Assembly: GCF_001458175.1 (NCBI RefSeq)
Contig: NZ_CYPW01000040.1
Span: 220,697-284,696, forward strand
Origin: Shimia marina
Lineage (GTDB): Bacteria > Pseudomonadota > Alphaproteobacteria > Rhodobacterales > Rhodobacteraceae
DNA: 64,000 nucleotides
Direction: 5' to 3'
The notes under the pieces were generated by a model. The model ran no database searches. It was not told where the DNA came from and worked only from the letters and a program-made list of their open reading frames with translations. The position numbers and the translations under genes are program-made. Below, in pieces: positions 15,521 to 24,864 of this stretch. Each line of letters begins with the position of its first letter. Position 1 is the first letter of the stretch.

Positions 15521-16450
15521 TCAGTAGCCTGCGCTGCGATCGACCAGATGCAGGAAGGGCAAGCCACTTTCGCCACGCTGCACATTTTCTGCGATCACCT
15601 GACTGGCGGTTTTCACGCGCGTTTCTGAGGCGATATGCGGGGTCACCGTTACTTTGGGATGTGCCCAATAGGGGTGATCGAGAGGCAGTGGCTCGATGCG
15701 GAAGACATCCAGTGTGGCATGTGCGATCTGCCCGTGATCAAGTGCGGCCAGCAAGGCATCATCATCAATCAGCGGCCCGCGCCCGGGATTGACGATCATT
15801 GCCCCCTGCGGCATCAGCGCCAGACGCTCCGCATTCAGAAGGTTCTCCGTTGCGACTGTCTTTGGCAGCAGCAGAACGAGGATGTCCGCCCGCGAAAGCG
15901 CCTCTGTCAGTCCCGCCTCTCCCGAGAGACAAGTGACATCTGCAAGTGCTTTGGGGCTGCGGCTCCATCCTGTGACGTCAAAGCCCAGCTGCGCTAAGGC
16001 CTGTGCGCAGGTGCTTCCGAGTTCGCCAAGCCCAAGTATGGTCACGCGGCGATCTTGCGCCAGCGGTGGGACATGCGCGGTCCAGTCCCCGTTTTGTCCA
16101 AGAATGTTGCGATCCATGCCCAGATGGTGGCGCATCACATGGCCCACCACCCATTCCATCATGCCCTGTGTCATGCCCGGATCGACCATCCGTGCCAGAG
16201 GCATTGTCAACGTTGTGTTGCCCACCACGTTTTCCACACCCGCCCAGAGGTTCAGCACGGCTTTGCAGCGCGTGTAGGGGCTAAAATCCTGCACTGTGCT
16301 GTTGGGGGCATAGACGATGTAATCGACCTCCTCTGGGGGAAAATCCATCCGCAGATCCACTATGAGGTCTGCCGCTTCAAAAGCTGCTTTGAGGGGGGCT
16401 TCATATTCCGGCCAGCGTTCGGCCTTGGCGGCGAAGAGAACATTGATCAT
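15521..16450 (-). CDS. ghrA: D-2-hydroxyacid dehydrogenase, glyoxylate/hydroxypyruvate reductase A type
   Basis: The 309-residue enzyme reduces 2-oxoacids such as glyoxylate or hydroxypyruvate with NAD(P)H. The Rossmann nucleotide loop GLGELG is at 140-145; the conserved arginine lies in NPGRGPLIDDDAL near 228, the glutamate in FRIEPLP near 259 and the catalytic histidine in TPHIAS near 280. Length and the C-terminal LVDRSAGY ending fit the GhrA group. Substrate specificity is not determined. Its start overlaps the VOC gene stop by four bases (ATGA), so the two are cotranslated. Confidence 0.85.
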   Translation of the reverse strand: MINVLFAAKAERWPEYEAPLKAAFEAADLIVDLRMDFPPEEVDYIVYAPNSTVQDFSPYTRCKAVLNLWAGVENVVGNTTLTMPLARMVDPGMTQGMMEWVVGHVMRHHLGMDRNILGQNGDWTAHVPPLAQDRRVTILGLGELGSTCAQALAQLGFDVTGWSRSPKALADVTCLSGEAGLTEALSRADILVLLLPKTVATENLLNAERLALMPQGAMIVNPGRGPLIDDDALLAALDHGQIAHATLDVFRIEPLPLDHPYWAHPKVTVTPHIASETRVKTASQVIAENVQRGESGLPFLHLVDRSAGY

Positions 16451-16857
16451 GTGGCGAATACTCCGTTCATATCGGAAAAGCCTTTGATTTCAATTGGATT
16501 TCCAAAAGGGTCATTGAAGAACATGGTGCTCTGTGCGCCCGGTTCTCCCGCAAAGCGGGTGAAGGGGTTAAGCACAAACTCCAGATCCGATTGCAGGAGG
16601 CGTTCGGCCAGAGCCTCCCAATCTGTTTTGGGCAGGATCACGCCAAGATGGGGCATGGGCACCAGATGGTCGCCCACATGACCCGTGGCGGCGGTGGCGA
16701 AGGGTTCGCCGAGATGCAGGGACAGCTGGTGACCAAAGAAGTTGTAATCCACCCAAGTGTCGGTGCTGCGTCCTTCCTGGCAACCTAGCAGATCTCCATA
16801 GAAGGCACGGGCCTGTGCAAGGTCGCGCACGTTATAGGCCAGATGGAAAATACTCAT
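16447..16857 (-). CDS. VOC-superfamily (glyoxalase/dioxygenase fold) protein
   Basis: This 136-residue protein has the paired beta-alpha-beta-beta-beta repeats of the vicinal oxygen chelate fold, starting HLAYNVRDLAQARAFYGDLLG and ending FNDPFGNPIEIKGF. The His at 5 and the Glu in the last strand are in the usual metal-ligand positions, and a further His lies near 51. Members isomerise, cleave or bind small molecules; the substrate here is unknown. It is the first gene of a pair with the hydroxyacid reductase and is divergent from a LysR regulator about 100 bases away. Confidence 0.8.
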   Translation of the reverse strand: MSIFHLAYNVRDLAQARAFYGDLLGCQEGRSTDTWVDYNFFGHQLSLHLGEPFATAATGHVGDHLVPMPHLGVILPKTDWEALAERLLQSDLEFVLNPFTRFAGEPGAQSTMFFNDPFGNPIEIKGFSDMNGVFAT

Positions 16858-16960
16858 GTCAGGGGCTCCTTTGGTCGGGACACGACAGTCTGAGCTCGGA
16901 CTAACGGGTCCATGGAAAATAGGCTATGTTGTTTTTGCGTGTTCAAACATAAGAAAAACT

Positions 16961-17824
16961 ATGGATGTGAGATTTGTCAGAACACTTTTGGCTGCGATTG
17001 ATGGCGGGTCTTTGGCGGCTGCCGCGCGGGGGCAGGCCATCACGCCAGCCGCCGCGGCGCAGCGGGTAGGGGCGCTTGAAGCCCAGTTGCGGGTGCCGCT
17101 TCTGGTGCGCGATGGGCGGCGCATGGCCCCAACGCCTGAGTGTGAAGTTTTATTGGCGGATCTGCGCCAGATGGTGGCGCTTGAGGGGGGGCTTTCTGGG
17201 CGGTTGGCTCAGGATCGTTTGAGTGGCACTCTGCGCCTTGGGGCGATCTCCACGGCGCTTGGCGACTATGGTGCCAAGCTGGTGCAGCATCTGGGGGCAG
17301 AGGCGCCGGATGTTGCGCTCAGCCTGATGCCGGGAAGTTCCGCGCAGCTTTATGAACAGTTTGAAGCGGGGCATTTGGATGCGGCGTTGTTGGTCGAGCC
17401 GCCCTTTCCATTGCCCAAGACCATGCAGTTTGATCTGTTGGAACAGCAGGCTATTGGCTGGGTGCGCCAGCCCGCGGCCGCTGCAGATCTGCCGTTGCTG
17501 CTTTACAGTCGGACGGCTTGGGGTGGCGTAACCTGTTGGGAGGCACTTGCGGCGCACGTTGGTCGCGCGCAGGTGCTTTGCGAAATGGATGCAGTCGAGA
17601 TTCTCGCGCAGATGGTGGCGGATGGGCTGGGGCAAGCGGTGCTGCCGCGCTGGGGAGGGTTGCGTCGGCATCACCCGATGCTCACTTTCTCGCCGATCTC
17701 AGGTGCGGTGCGGCAGGTGGGGGTGCTCACATGGCGCCGCGCCCACAGCAGCCCATTGATGCAGTTGTTGTTTGCCGCGCTCACGCGGGGGCGTGGGGCA
17801 TATAGCATTTCGGGCTTAACTTGA
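16961..17824 (+). CDS. LysR-family transcriptional regulator
   Basis: The 287-residue protein has an N-terminal winged HTH (about 1-60: FVRTLLAAIDGGSLAAAARG, then AAAAQRVGALEAQLRVPLLVRDGRR), followed by a periplasmic-binding-like effector domain. It is divergent from the VOC/hydroxyacid reductase pair, the classic arrangement of a LysR regulator and its target, so control of that pair is likely. ATG 16961 (MDVRF) is chosen because the HTH normally begins within the first few residues; an upstream reading from 16856 would cover the intergenic region. The effector is unknown. Confidence 0.85.
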   Translation: MDVRFVRTLLAAIDGGSLAAAARGQAITPAAAAQRVGALEAQLRVPLLVRDGRRMAPTPECEVLLADLRQMVALEGGLSGRLAQDRLSGTLRLGAISTALGDYGAKLVQHLGAEAPDVALSLMPGSSAQLYEQFEAGHLDAALLVEPPFPLPKTMQFDLLEQQAIGWVRQPAAAADLPLLLYSRTAWGGVTCWEALAAHVGRAQVLCEMDAVEILAQMVADGLGQAVLPRWGGLRRHHPMLTFSPISGAVRQVGVLTWRRAHSSPLMQLLFAALTRGRGAYSISGLT

Positions 17825-17904
17825 GACACGAATACCCTGCCATGCCTACAGCACTCTCGGGACATTCGTGTCGTGAGATGATTTAGGTAAACCCCGAAAC
17901 GCTT

Positions 17905-17975
17905 TAGGCTCAGCTTTGCTGAGCCGGGCCCAAAATCCCGATGTCCCCGATAGGGGGCCGCGGGATGCGGGAGCC
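17905..17975 (-). repeat. Branched hairpin repeat, copy 3 (minus orientation)
   Basis: Read on the minus strand: GGCTCCCGC (17975-17967), a hairpin ATCCCG/CGGGAT enclosing CCCC/GGGG (17966-17935), then TTGGGCCC and the hairpin GGCTCAGC-AAA-GCTGAGCC plus TA (17933-17905). The core stem has a compensated base pair relative to copies 1 and 2 (GGCTCACC becomes GGCTCAGC and the other arm changes to match). It lies between the convergent LysR and rodA genes. Confidence 0.7.
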
Positions 17976-18016
17976 TTTGCTTATGCCATAAGCGGGCTGT
18001 TCTGTCAGCGAGGCCA

Positions 18017-19156
18017 TTAGCGGGGGCGGTGGACATGGGCGCTTTGGATGAGGCCAAACCCCACCATCAGCACCAGCATGGCTGAACCACCGTAGCTCAC
18101 CAAAGGCAGCGGCACGCCCACAACCGGGGCGAGCCCCATGACCATCGACATATTGACGGCGAAAAACAGGAAAAACGCGCTGGCGATGCCAAGTGTCAGC
18201 AACGAGGAAAAGCGGTCTTTGTTGGCCAGAGCGGCCGCAATGCAAAACAGGATGATCAGCCCGTAGATCGACAGCAGAGATACGGCGCCGATGTAGCCAA
18301 ACTCTTCGGCCAGCGTGGTGAAGATGAAATCCGTGTGTTTTTCCGGCAGGAAGTTCAGACGGCTCTGGGTGCCCTGCATGAAGCCACGCCCGGTCCAACC
18401 GCCCGAGCCCAGTGCAATCTTGGATTGGGTGATGTGATAGCCTGCGCCGAGCGGGTCTGAGGAAGGATCCAGAAAGGTGTCGATGCGGCGATATTGGTAG
18501 TTGTTGAGCAGTTGCCATTCCGTGTGGCGCGATTGAAATACGGCCGTTACGAGCCCCACACCCAGACCAATGACCGCGGCAAAATAGCCCCAGTGTACGC
18601 CTGCCAGAAACATCACAATCGCGCCCCCGGTCATCAGCAGGATGGAGGTGCCGAGATCAGGCTGTTTCAATACCAGAAAGGTGGGCAGCAGAATCAGGAT
18701 CACGGGCAGAGCCACCCAGAGGGGCCGGGAGGTTTTGTGGGTCGGCAGCCAGTCGTAATAGGCGGCAAGGCACATCACGAGGGTGATTTTCATCAGTTCG
18801 GAGGGTTGCAGCCGCATGAACCCAAGGTCAATCCAGCGCTGGGCACCCATGCCGACGCTGCCCATCACCTCCACCGTCACCAGAAGAATGAGGCTGACCA
18901 GATAGGCAAAGCCAGACACAGAGCGCCAGAACCAGATGGGCACCATGGCCACAAACACCATGACCGACAGGCCCATGGCATAGCGTTTCATTTGCGGCTC
19001 TGACCAGGGTCTGAAAGACCCGCCAGCCACGGAATAGAGCATCAGGAACCCAACCCCGGCCACGGCAGAGACCAGAAGTAGGATGGGCCAGTTGAGATAG
19101 AGTACTTTGCGCAGGCCCGTTGGCACATGTTTGACGTTATATTCCAGATAGCTCAT
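18017..19156 (-). CDS. rodA: Rod-shape peptidoglycan glycosyltransferase RodA
   Basis: The 379-residue integral membrane protein of the SEDS family polymerises glycan strands with PBP2 in the elongasome. About ten membrane segments are visible. SEDS landmarks include QRWIDLGFMRLQPSE near 106, KQPDLGTS near 163 with the conserved Asp, and GVPLPLVSYGGS near 350. The ATG at 19156 lies nine bases after the PBP2 stop. It ends the minus-strand mreB-mreC-mreD-mrdA-rodA set. Confidence 0.95.
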   Translation of the reverse strand: MSYLEYNVKHVPTGLRKVLYLNWPILLLVSAVAGVGFLMLYSVAGGSFRPWSEPQMKRYAMGLSVMVFVAMVPIWFWRSVSGFAYLVSLILLVTVEVMGSVGMGAQRWIDLGFMRLQPSELMKITLVMCLAAYYDWLPTHKTSRPLWVALPVILILLPTFLVLKQPDLGTSILLMTGGAIVMFLAGVHWGYFAAVIGLGVGLVTAVFQSRHTEWQLLNNYQYRRIDTFLDPSSDPLGAGYHITQSKIALGSGGWTGRGFMQGTQSRLNFLPEKHTDFIFTTLAEEFGYIGAVSLLSIYGLIILFCIAAALANKDRFSSLLTLGIASAFFLFFAVNMSMVMGLAPVVGVPLPLVSYGGSAMLVLMVGFGLIQSAHVHRPR

Positions 19157-19165
19157 GGGATCGTC

Positions 19166-21106
19166 CTATGCCCGGTTGCGTCGGGTGATTTCGCGCCCCG
19201 GCACCAGTTTTTGCATCTCTTCCTGTTGTTTTTTGATCTTCTCGCGGTCTTTTGCCGGATAGGCCGACAGCGGCGGCGTGCCGCCATAAAGCGCCTGCAA
19301 AGTGATGTCGCGCCCAATAGGGGTGGCTGATTTGGAGCCACCGCCATGTTCCACCACCACCGCGACGGCGATGCGGGGATTGTCGTAGGGGGCGTAGTTC
19401 ACAAACAGGCCGTGGTCGCGTCGCTCCCAAGGCAGGTCTTCGTTGCGCGTCACACCGCGGGCGCGTTCGGCGGCGGTGATGTTGCGCACCTGAGAGGTGC
19501 CGGTCTTGCCGGCCATCCGAAACTCATCGTCGATGATGCGCTGGCTATAGGCGGTGCCGCGCCGGTGATTTGAGACCTGAAACATGCCGCGTTGCACTTC
19601 GGCGAGATGGGCGGCGTTTAGCTCCAGATTCGGGACAACCGGCAGCGTTTCTTCAACGCCATTGACGGATTTCACAATGCGCGGGTCCAGCGCCTTGCCG
19701 CTGGCCAGGCGCGCGGTCATCACGGCGAGTTGCAGGGGGGAGGCGAGCACAAAGCCCTGCCCAATGGAGGCATTGGCCGTATCCCCAACCACCCAGTCCG
19801 CGCCGCGCACATCTGCCTTCCAGGCGCGGTTGGGGTTCAAGCCCCGCGCCACGCCGGAGAGCGGCAGATCATAGCGTTGCCCGAGCCCCAGTTTGGTGGC
19901 CACTTCGGAAATCTTGTCGATGCCGACCTGAATGGCGAGATCATAGAAATAGACATCGCAGCTTTCGCGCAGCGCCCCGGCGAGATCCATATGTCCGTGC
20001 CCGCCCCGTTTCCAGCAATGAAAGCGCCGGTTGGACACCTTCATGTGGCCGGGGCAGTAGACCGTGCCACCATAGCCGACAATGCCAGCCTCTAGCGCCG
20101 CAAGGGCAGTAATCATCTTGAAGGTGGAGCCGGGCGGGTAGGCTCCCTGCACTGATTTTGCGGCCAGCGGGCGGTGATTGTCGCTGGTCAATGTGCCATA
20201 GTCGGTCACAGAGATGCCCTGCACAAACAGGTTGGGATCAAAGCTGGGCGCGGAGGCCACGGCCAGCAAATCCCCTGTTACACAGTCCATCACCACGGCG
20301 GCCGCGCTTTCATCCCCAAGGCGGGCCTGCGCATAGGATTGCAATTGTTGGTCGATGGTCAGCTGTACGTCATCACCCTGTTGGCCTTCGCGGCGATCCA
20401 GCTCGCGCATCACGCGGCCAACGGCATTGACTTCCACCCGTTTGGTGCCCGCCACACCGCGCAGATCATCCTCCATACGGCCTTCCAGACCCACTTTGCC
20501 GATTTGAAAGCGCGGAATGCGCAGCAGTTGATCAGGATTGTCAATTTTGGAGAGATCATAGTCTGATACGGGCCCAACGTAGCCCAGTACATGGGCCAAG
20601 TCGCCTCGCAGCGGATAGTATCTTGAGAGGCCCACCTCTGGTGTTATGCCGGGAAGCGCGGGGGTGTTAACAGCCACCCGAGAGAGTTCATCCCAACTGA
20701 CGCGATCTGCGATGGTGACGGGCAGAAAGGGAGGAGAACGCCGCATCTCTGTGACGGCGCGATCCAGTTCATTTGGATCGAGCTCGACCAAAGTGGCAAG
20801 TTTTTCGATGACTTTGTCCACATCCCCGGCATCTTCGGGCACCAGGGTGATACGATAGGACGGCTCATTTCGGGCCAGCACAATGCCGTTGCGGTCAAAA
20901 ATTTCCCCGCGGGCAGGCGGGATCAGGCGGATATTGATGCGGTTCTCTTCTGCCAGAAGGCGGTATTGATCCGCTTGATCCAGTTGAAGATGGCGCATGC
21001 GAAAGCCGAGCCCGGTCATGAAGGCCAGCATGGAGCCGCCCAGAAAGAGGGTGCGCCGGGACATGCGGCTGTGAACTTCGGTGATTTCCGTTGGGGTTTT
21101 GCGCAT
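19166..21106 (-). CDS. mrdA: Penicillin-binding protein 2 (elongasome transpeptidase)
   Basis: This 646-residue class B PBP cross-links lateral-wall peptidoglycan and works with RodA. A single membrane anchor lies at about 19-35, followed by the non-penicillin-binding domain. The transpeptidase motifs are STFK with the acylated serine at about 327, an SCD near 375 and KTGTS near 538. ATG 21106 overlaps the mreD stop by one base (TGATG) and is preferred to a TTG one codon upstream. The C-terminus is rich in lysine and arginine. Confidence 0.95.
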   Translation of the reverse strand: MRKTPTEITEVHSRMSRRTLFLGGSMLAFMTGLGFRMRHLQLDQADQYRLLAEENRINIRLIPPARGEIFDRNGIVLARNEPSYRITLVPEDAGDVDKVIEKLATLVELDPNELDRAVTEMRRSPPFLPVTIADRVSWDELSRVAVNTPALPGITPEVGLSRYYPLRGDLAHVLGYVGPVSDYDLSKIDNPDQLLRIPRFQIGKVGLEGRMEDDLRGVAGTKRVEVNAVGRVMRELDRREGQQGDDVQLTIDQQLQSYAQARLGDESAAAVVMDCVTGDLLAVASAPSFDPNLFVQGISVTDYGTLTSDNHRPLAAKSVQGAYPPGSTFKMITALAALEAGIVGYGGTVYCPGHMKVSNRRFHCWKRGGHGHMDLAGALRESCDVYFYDLAIQVGIDKISEVATKLGLGQRYDLPLSGVARGLNPNRAWKADVRGADWVVGDTANASIGQGFVLASPLQLAVMTARLASGKALDPRIVKSVNGVEETLPVVPNLELNAAHLAEVQRGMFQVSNHRRGTAYSQRIIDDEFRMAGKTGTSQVRNITAAERARGVTRNEDLPWERRDHGLFVNYAPYDNPRIAVAVVVEHGGGSKSATPIGRDITLQALYGGTPPLSAYPAKDREKIKKQQEEMQKLVPGREITRRNRA

Positions 21107-21639
21107 CAATTGGCTCCCACAGCAGAGTCATGCACATTGGCGCGGCGCACACCAAATAGGATGTGAGATATGAAGACAACCAGCGGATAGACTGCAATAT
21201 TCATCATCACCTGCATCAGCATGAGGCCCAGAGAGGGCGTTGGCAAGAGCACAAGGGCGGAGATGATGCGGTAGCAGATGGTGATCCCGATCATCAGGAC
21301 CGCGGCATTGAGCCACTCACTTGCAAAGGTAGCGTCACGCATGCGCGGCGCGCGGCTGCGCTGAATTTCGGTGGCAAGCACCACAATTGCCGCCACAAGC
21401 CCCGGTGGACGCAGCAGCAGGAAATCCGCCAAAAGGAAAAGCCCTGCGACCAGCGGGGCCGAGGGGATGTCCGGGCGGCGTCCAGCCCAGGCCAAAGTGA
21501 CGACCAGCATGAAGTCCGGTCCCGCCCAGCGGCGCGGTGTGGTTTCCAGAGGCAGGAGCTGTACAAAAATAAGCGTCAGACAGAGCCCAGCAAAGAGCAG
21601 GCGCATCAACCACTTGCTGGAAAGCGCAGCCTCAGCCAT
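21106..21639 (-). CDS. mreD: Rod-shape-determining protein MreD
   Basis: The 177-residue inner-membrane protein has about five hydrophobic segments and belongs to the elongasome with MreB and MreC. Sequence conservation in this family is low, so the call rests on position between mreC and mrdA, length and hydrophobicity. ATG 21639 (MAEAAL) is chosen: it overlaps the mreC stop by eight bases, whereas a longer reading would run far into mreC. Confidence 0.88.
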   Translation of the reverse strand: MAEAALSSKWLMRLLFAGLCLTLIFVQLLPLETTPRRWAGPDFMLVVTLAWAGRRPDIPSAPLVAGLFLLADFLLLRPPGLVAAIVVLATEIQRSRAPRMRDATFASEWLNAAVLMIGITICYRIISALVLLPTPSLGLMLMQVMMNIAVYPLVVFISHILFGVRRANVHDSAVGAN

Positions 21640-22525
21640 CGCGCCCCTCCAGGAAGGCTTCGGGACCGTCTGGAGCCACAATGGAACCCGGCGTGCCAAC
21701 GGTTTCGCGGCCATGATGGCGCAGCACACGCAGGAATTCCAAGCGCTCGTAATCCGCCGAGAGACGGACCCGCAGACGTCCAGCCGGGTCTGTGGCCACA
21801 TGCCCAATCAACAGGCCGCCGGGGAAGACGCCGCCATCCCCAGAGGTGACCACGCGATCGCCGGGGCGCACCAGATCAGGGGTTTCCAGAAAATCCACAT
21901 GCGGGGCGCTGGAGTTGTCGCCGACAATCAGCGCTGTTTGACCGGATCCCTGAATGCGGGCTGGAATGCGGCTGGAGCTGTCGGTCAGAAGCATCACGCG
22001 TGACGAAGATTGCCCAACGCCAGAAATGCGCCCAACCAGTCCGATCCCGTCCATCGCGGCCCAGCCATCAAGAATGCCGTCGCGCGCGCCGATGTTGAGC
22101 AGCACAGATTGCCGGAAAGGAGAGCCGCTGTCGGCGAGGACCACGCCGGTGACATAGGTCAGTTCCGGATCAAGGCGCACATTGTTGAGATCCAACAGGC
22201 GCGCGTTCTCTTCGCTCAATTGGCTGGCGGCTTCTTTCCAGGCCTTCATTTTCTGCAATTCACGGCGCAGCTCGCGGTTTTGTTCGACGATGCGTTGATA
22301 GCTTTGAAAATCGCGCAGAAGATTGATTGTGCCGGTCACCGGCGCCATGGCCCAGTCAAAATTGGGCACAACAGCATTGGTGATCTGAGCGCGGAACCGC
22401 TCTACCCGGGGACTGTCGATACGCCAGATCAGAAAAAGGCCCAGCAGGCTCAACAGCAGCACACCCAGAAACAACCGCCTCAGCGGTGCCGCGTAATCTT
22501 CGCCCTGGTTGCGGTCTCTGGCCAA
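21632..22525 (-). CDS. mreC: Rod-shape-determining protein MreC
   Basis: The 297-residue protein has one membrane segment at about 16-34, a coiled coil at about 70-105 (VEQNRELRRELQKM) and the beta-barrel MreC domain with the family stretch DGWAAMDGIGLVGRI near 151. It links MreB filaments to the periplasmic PBP2-RodA machinery. The start is TTG: GGAGG lies four bases upstream (22530-22534) and no suitable ATG precedes the membrane segment. It follows mreB by 79 bases. Confidence 0.93.
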   Translation of the reverse strand: MARDRNQGEDYAAPLRRLFLGVLLLSLLGLFLIWRIDSPRVERFRAQITNAVVPNFDWAMAPVTGTINLLRDFQSYQRIVEQNRELRRELQKMKAWKEAASQLSEENARLLDLNNVRLDPELTYVTGVVLADSGSPFRQSVLLNIGARDGILDGWAAMDGIGLVGRISGVGQSSSRVMLLTDSSSRIPARIQGSGQTALIVGDNSSAPHVDFLETPDLVRPGDRVVTSGDGGVFPGGLLIGHVATDPAGRLRVRLSADYERLEFLRVLRHHGRETVGTPGSIVAPDGPEAFLEGRDG

Positions 22526-22529
22526 GGTG

Positions 22530-22534
22530 CCTCC
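22530..22534 (-). promoter_or_regulatory. Ribosome binding site deciding the TTG start of mreC
   Basis: GGAGG on the minus strand, four bases before the TTG at 22525. It supports use of a rare start codon, which may lower MreC output relative to MreB. Confidence 0.55.
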
Positions 22535-22604
22535 GGGTGGTCTGTGATGGGGGCCAGTTTACACCGCCGGTCGGCCTACGCCAATCCGGCGTATGGTGGC
22601 CGGT

Positions 22605-23864
<1,260 letters not shown>

Positions 23865-23877
23865 CTAAAGACGGCAT

Positions 23878-24672
23878 ATGCTGTCTTATCAACATATCTA
23901 CCACGCCGGAAATCTGGCGGATGTTCAAAAACACGCGCTGATGGCGGTGATGCTGGACTATATGACCCAGAAGTCCAAACCCTTGAGTTATCTGGAAACC
24001 CATGCGGCGCGTGGTGTGTATCAGCTTGATGATGCTGCTGCGTTGAAAACCGGTGAGGCTGAAGCCGGGATTGGGCGTGCGCAGGATTGGTTTGCAGCGG
24101 ATCACCCTTACATGCGGGCGCTTGAACAGGTGCGGGCCGTACATGGGGCGGCATCCTATCCGGGCTCACCAGCGGTAGCGGGCGCGCTTTTGCGTCCGGG
24201 GGATTCTGTGCAGCTCTGTGAATTGCACCCACAAGAGGCCGGAGCATTGCGACAGGCGATGCGCACAACCGGGGCGAAAATTCATCAGAAAGATGGTTTT
24301 GAGACCGTGATGGGGATCTGCCCGCCGACACCGCGGCGCGGGGCGCTGCTGATTGATCCGAGCTATGAGATCAAAGACGACTACAAAACGCTGCCGGGGT
24401 GGATTGGGAAGCTGCATCGCAAGTGGAATGTTGGCGTGATTGCCCTCTGGTATCCCATTCTGTCAGATGGGCCCCATAAGCCGATGATTGCGGCGCTTGC
24501 AGCGCAGGGCTTTCCCAAGGTTTTGCATCATGAGGTGGTTTTCCCCCCTGCACGAAAGGGGCATCGTATGGTAGGATCAGGCATGTTTATCATCAATGCG
24601 CCTTTTGGATTACATGAAGAGGCGCAGCGTCTGACGAAGAGATTTGTCGCTCTTCGCGCCCCCATGCGCTAG
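23878..24672 (+). CDS. rlmJ: 23S rRNA (adenine-2030-N6)-methyltransferase
   Basis: The 264-residue enzyme methylates A2030 of 23S rRNA using S-adenosylmethionine. It opens with the family-specific MLSYQHIYHAGNLADVQKH, has LETHAARGVY near 39, CELHPQE near 114 and the catalytic DPSY at 160-163, the RlmJ variant of the DPPY motif of N6-adenine methyltransferases. The length is close to the E. coli protein. It stands alone, divergent from mreB. Confidence 0.93.
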   Translation: MLSYQHIYHAGNLADVQKHALMAVMLDYMTQKSKPLSYLETHAARGVYQLDDAAALKTGEAEAGIGRAQDWFAADHPYMRALEQVRAVHGAASYPGSPAVAGALLRPGDSVQLCELHPQEAGALRQAMRTTGAKIHQKDGFETVMGICPPTPRRGALLIDPSYEIKDDYKTLPGWIGKLHRKWNVGVIALWYPILSDGPHKPMIAALAAQGFPKVLHHEVVFPPARKGHRMVGSGMFIINAPFGLHEEAQRLTKRFVALRAPMR

Positions 24673-24750
24673 CCGTTTGCGGGTATGTTTTCAGCGTTCT
24701 GTCGGTTCAGTTTCACTTTCTGAAATTCAAAAATTATCCAGTAAATTCAA

Positions 24751-24779
24751 TTGACATAAGCGTGAGCCTTCGCGATTTT
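24751..24779 (+). promoter_or_regulatory. Possible promoter of the sulfatase operon
   Basis: A perfect -35 hexamer TTGACA at 24751 is followed after 17 bases by GATTTT, a poor -10. A TATATA sequence lies near 24815. The transcript would start roughly 75 bases before the sulfatase ATG. A weak -10 may mean an activator is required. Confidence 0.35.
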
Positions 24780-24864
24780 TTACGCGTGGTGCCTGTGGGT
24801 GTTTTTATGCCGATATATAGCCAAAAGATATTTTCAGGTGCGCTTTTCTTAAGGGAGTTTTGTT

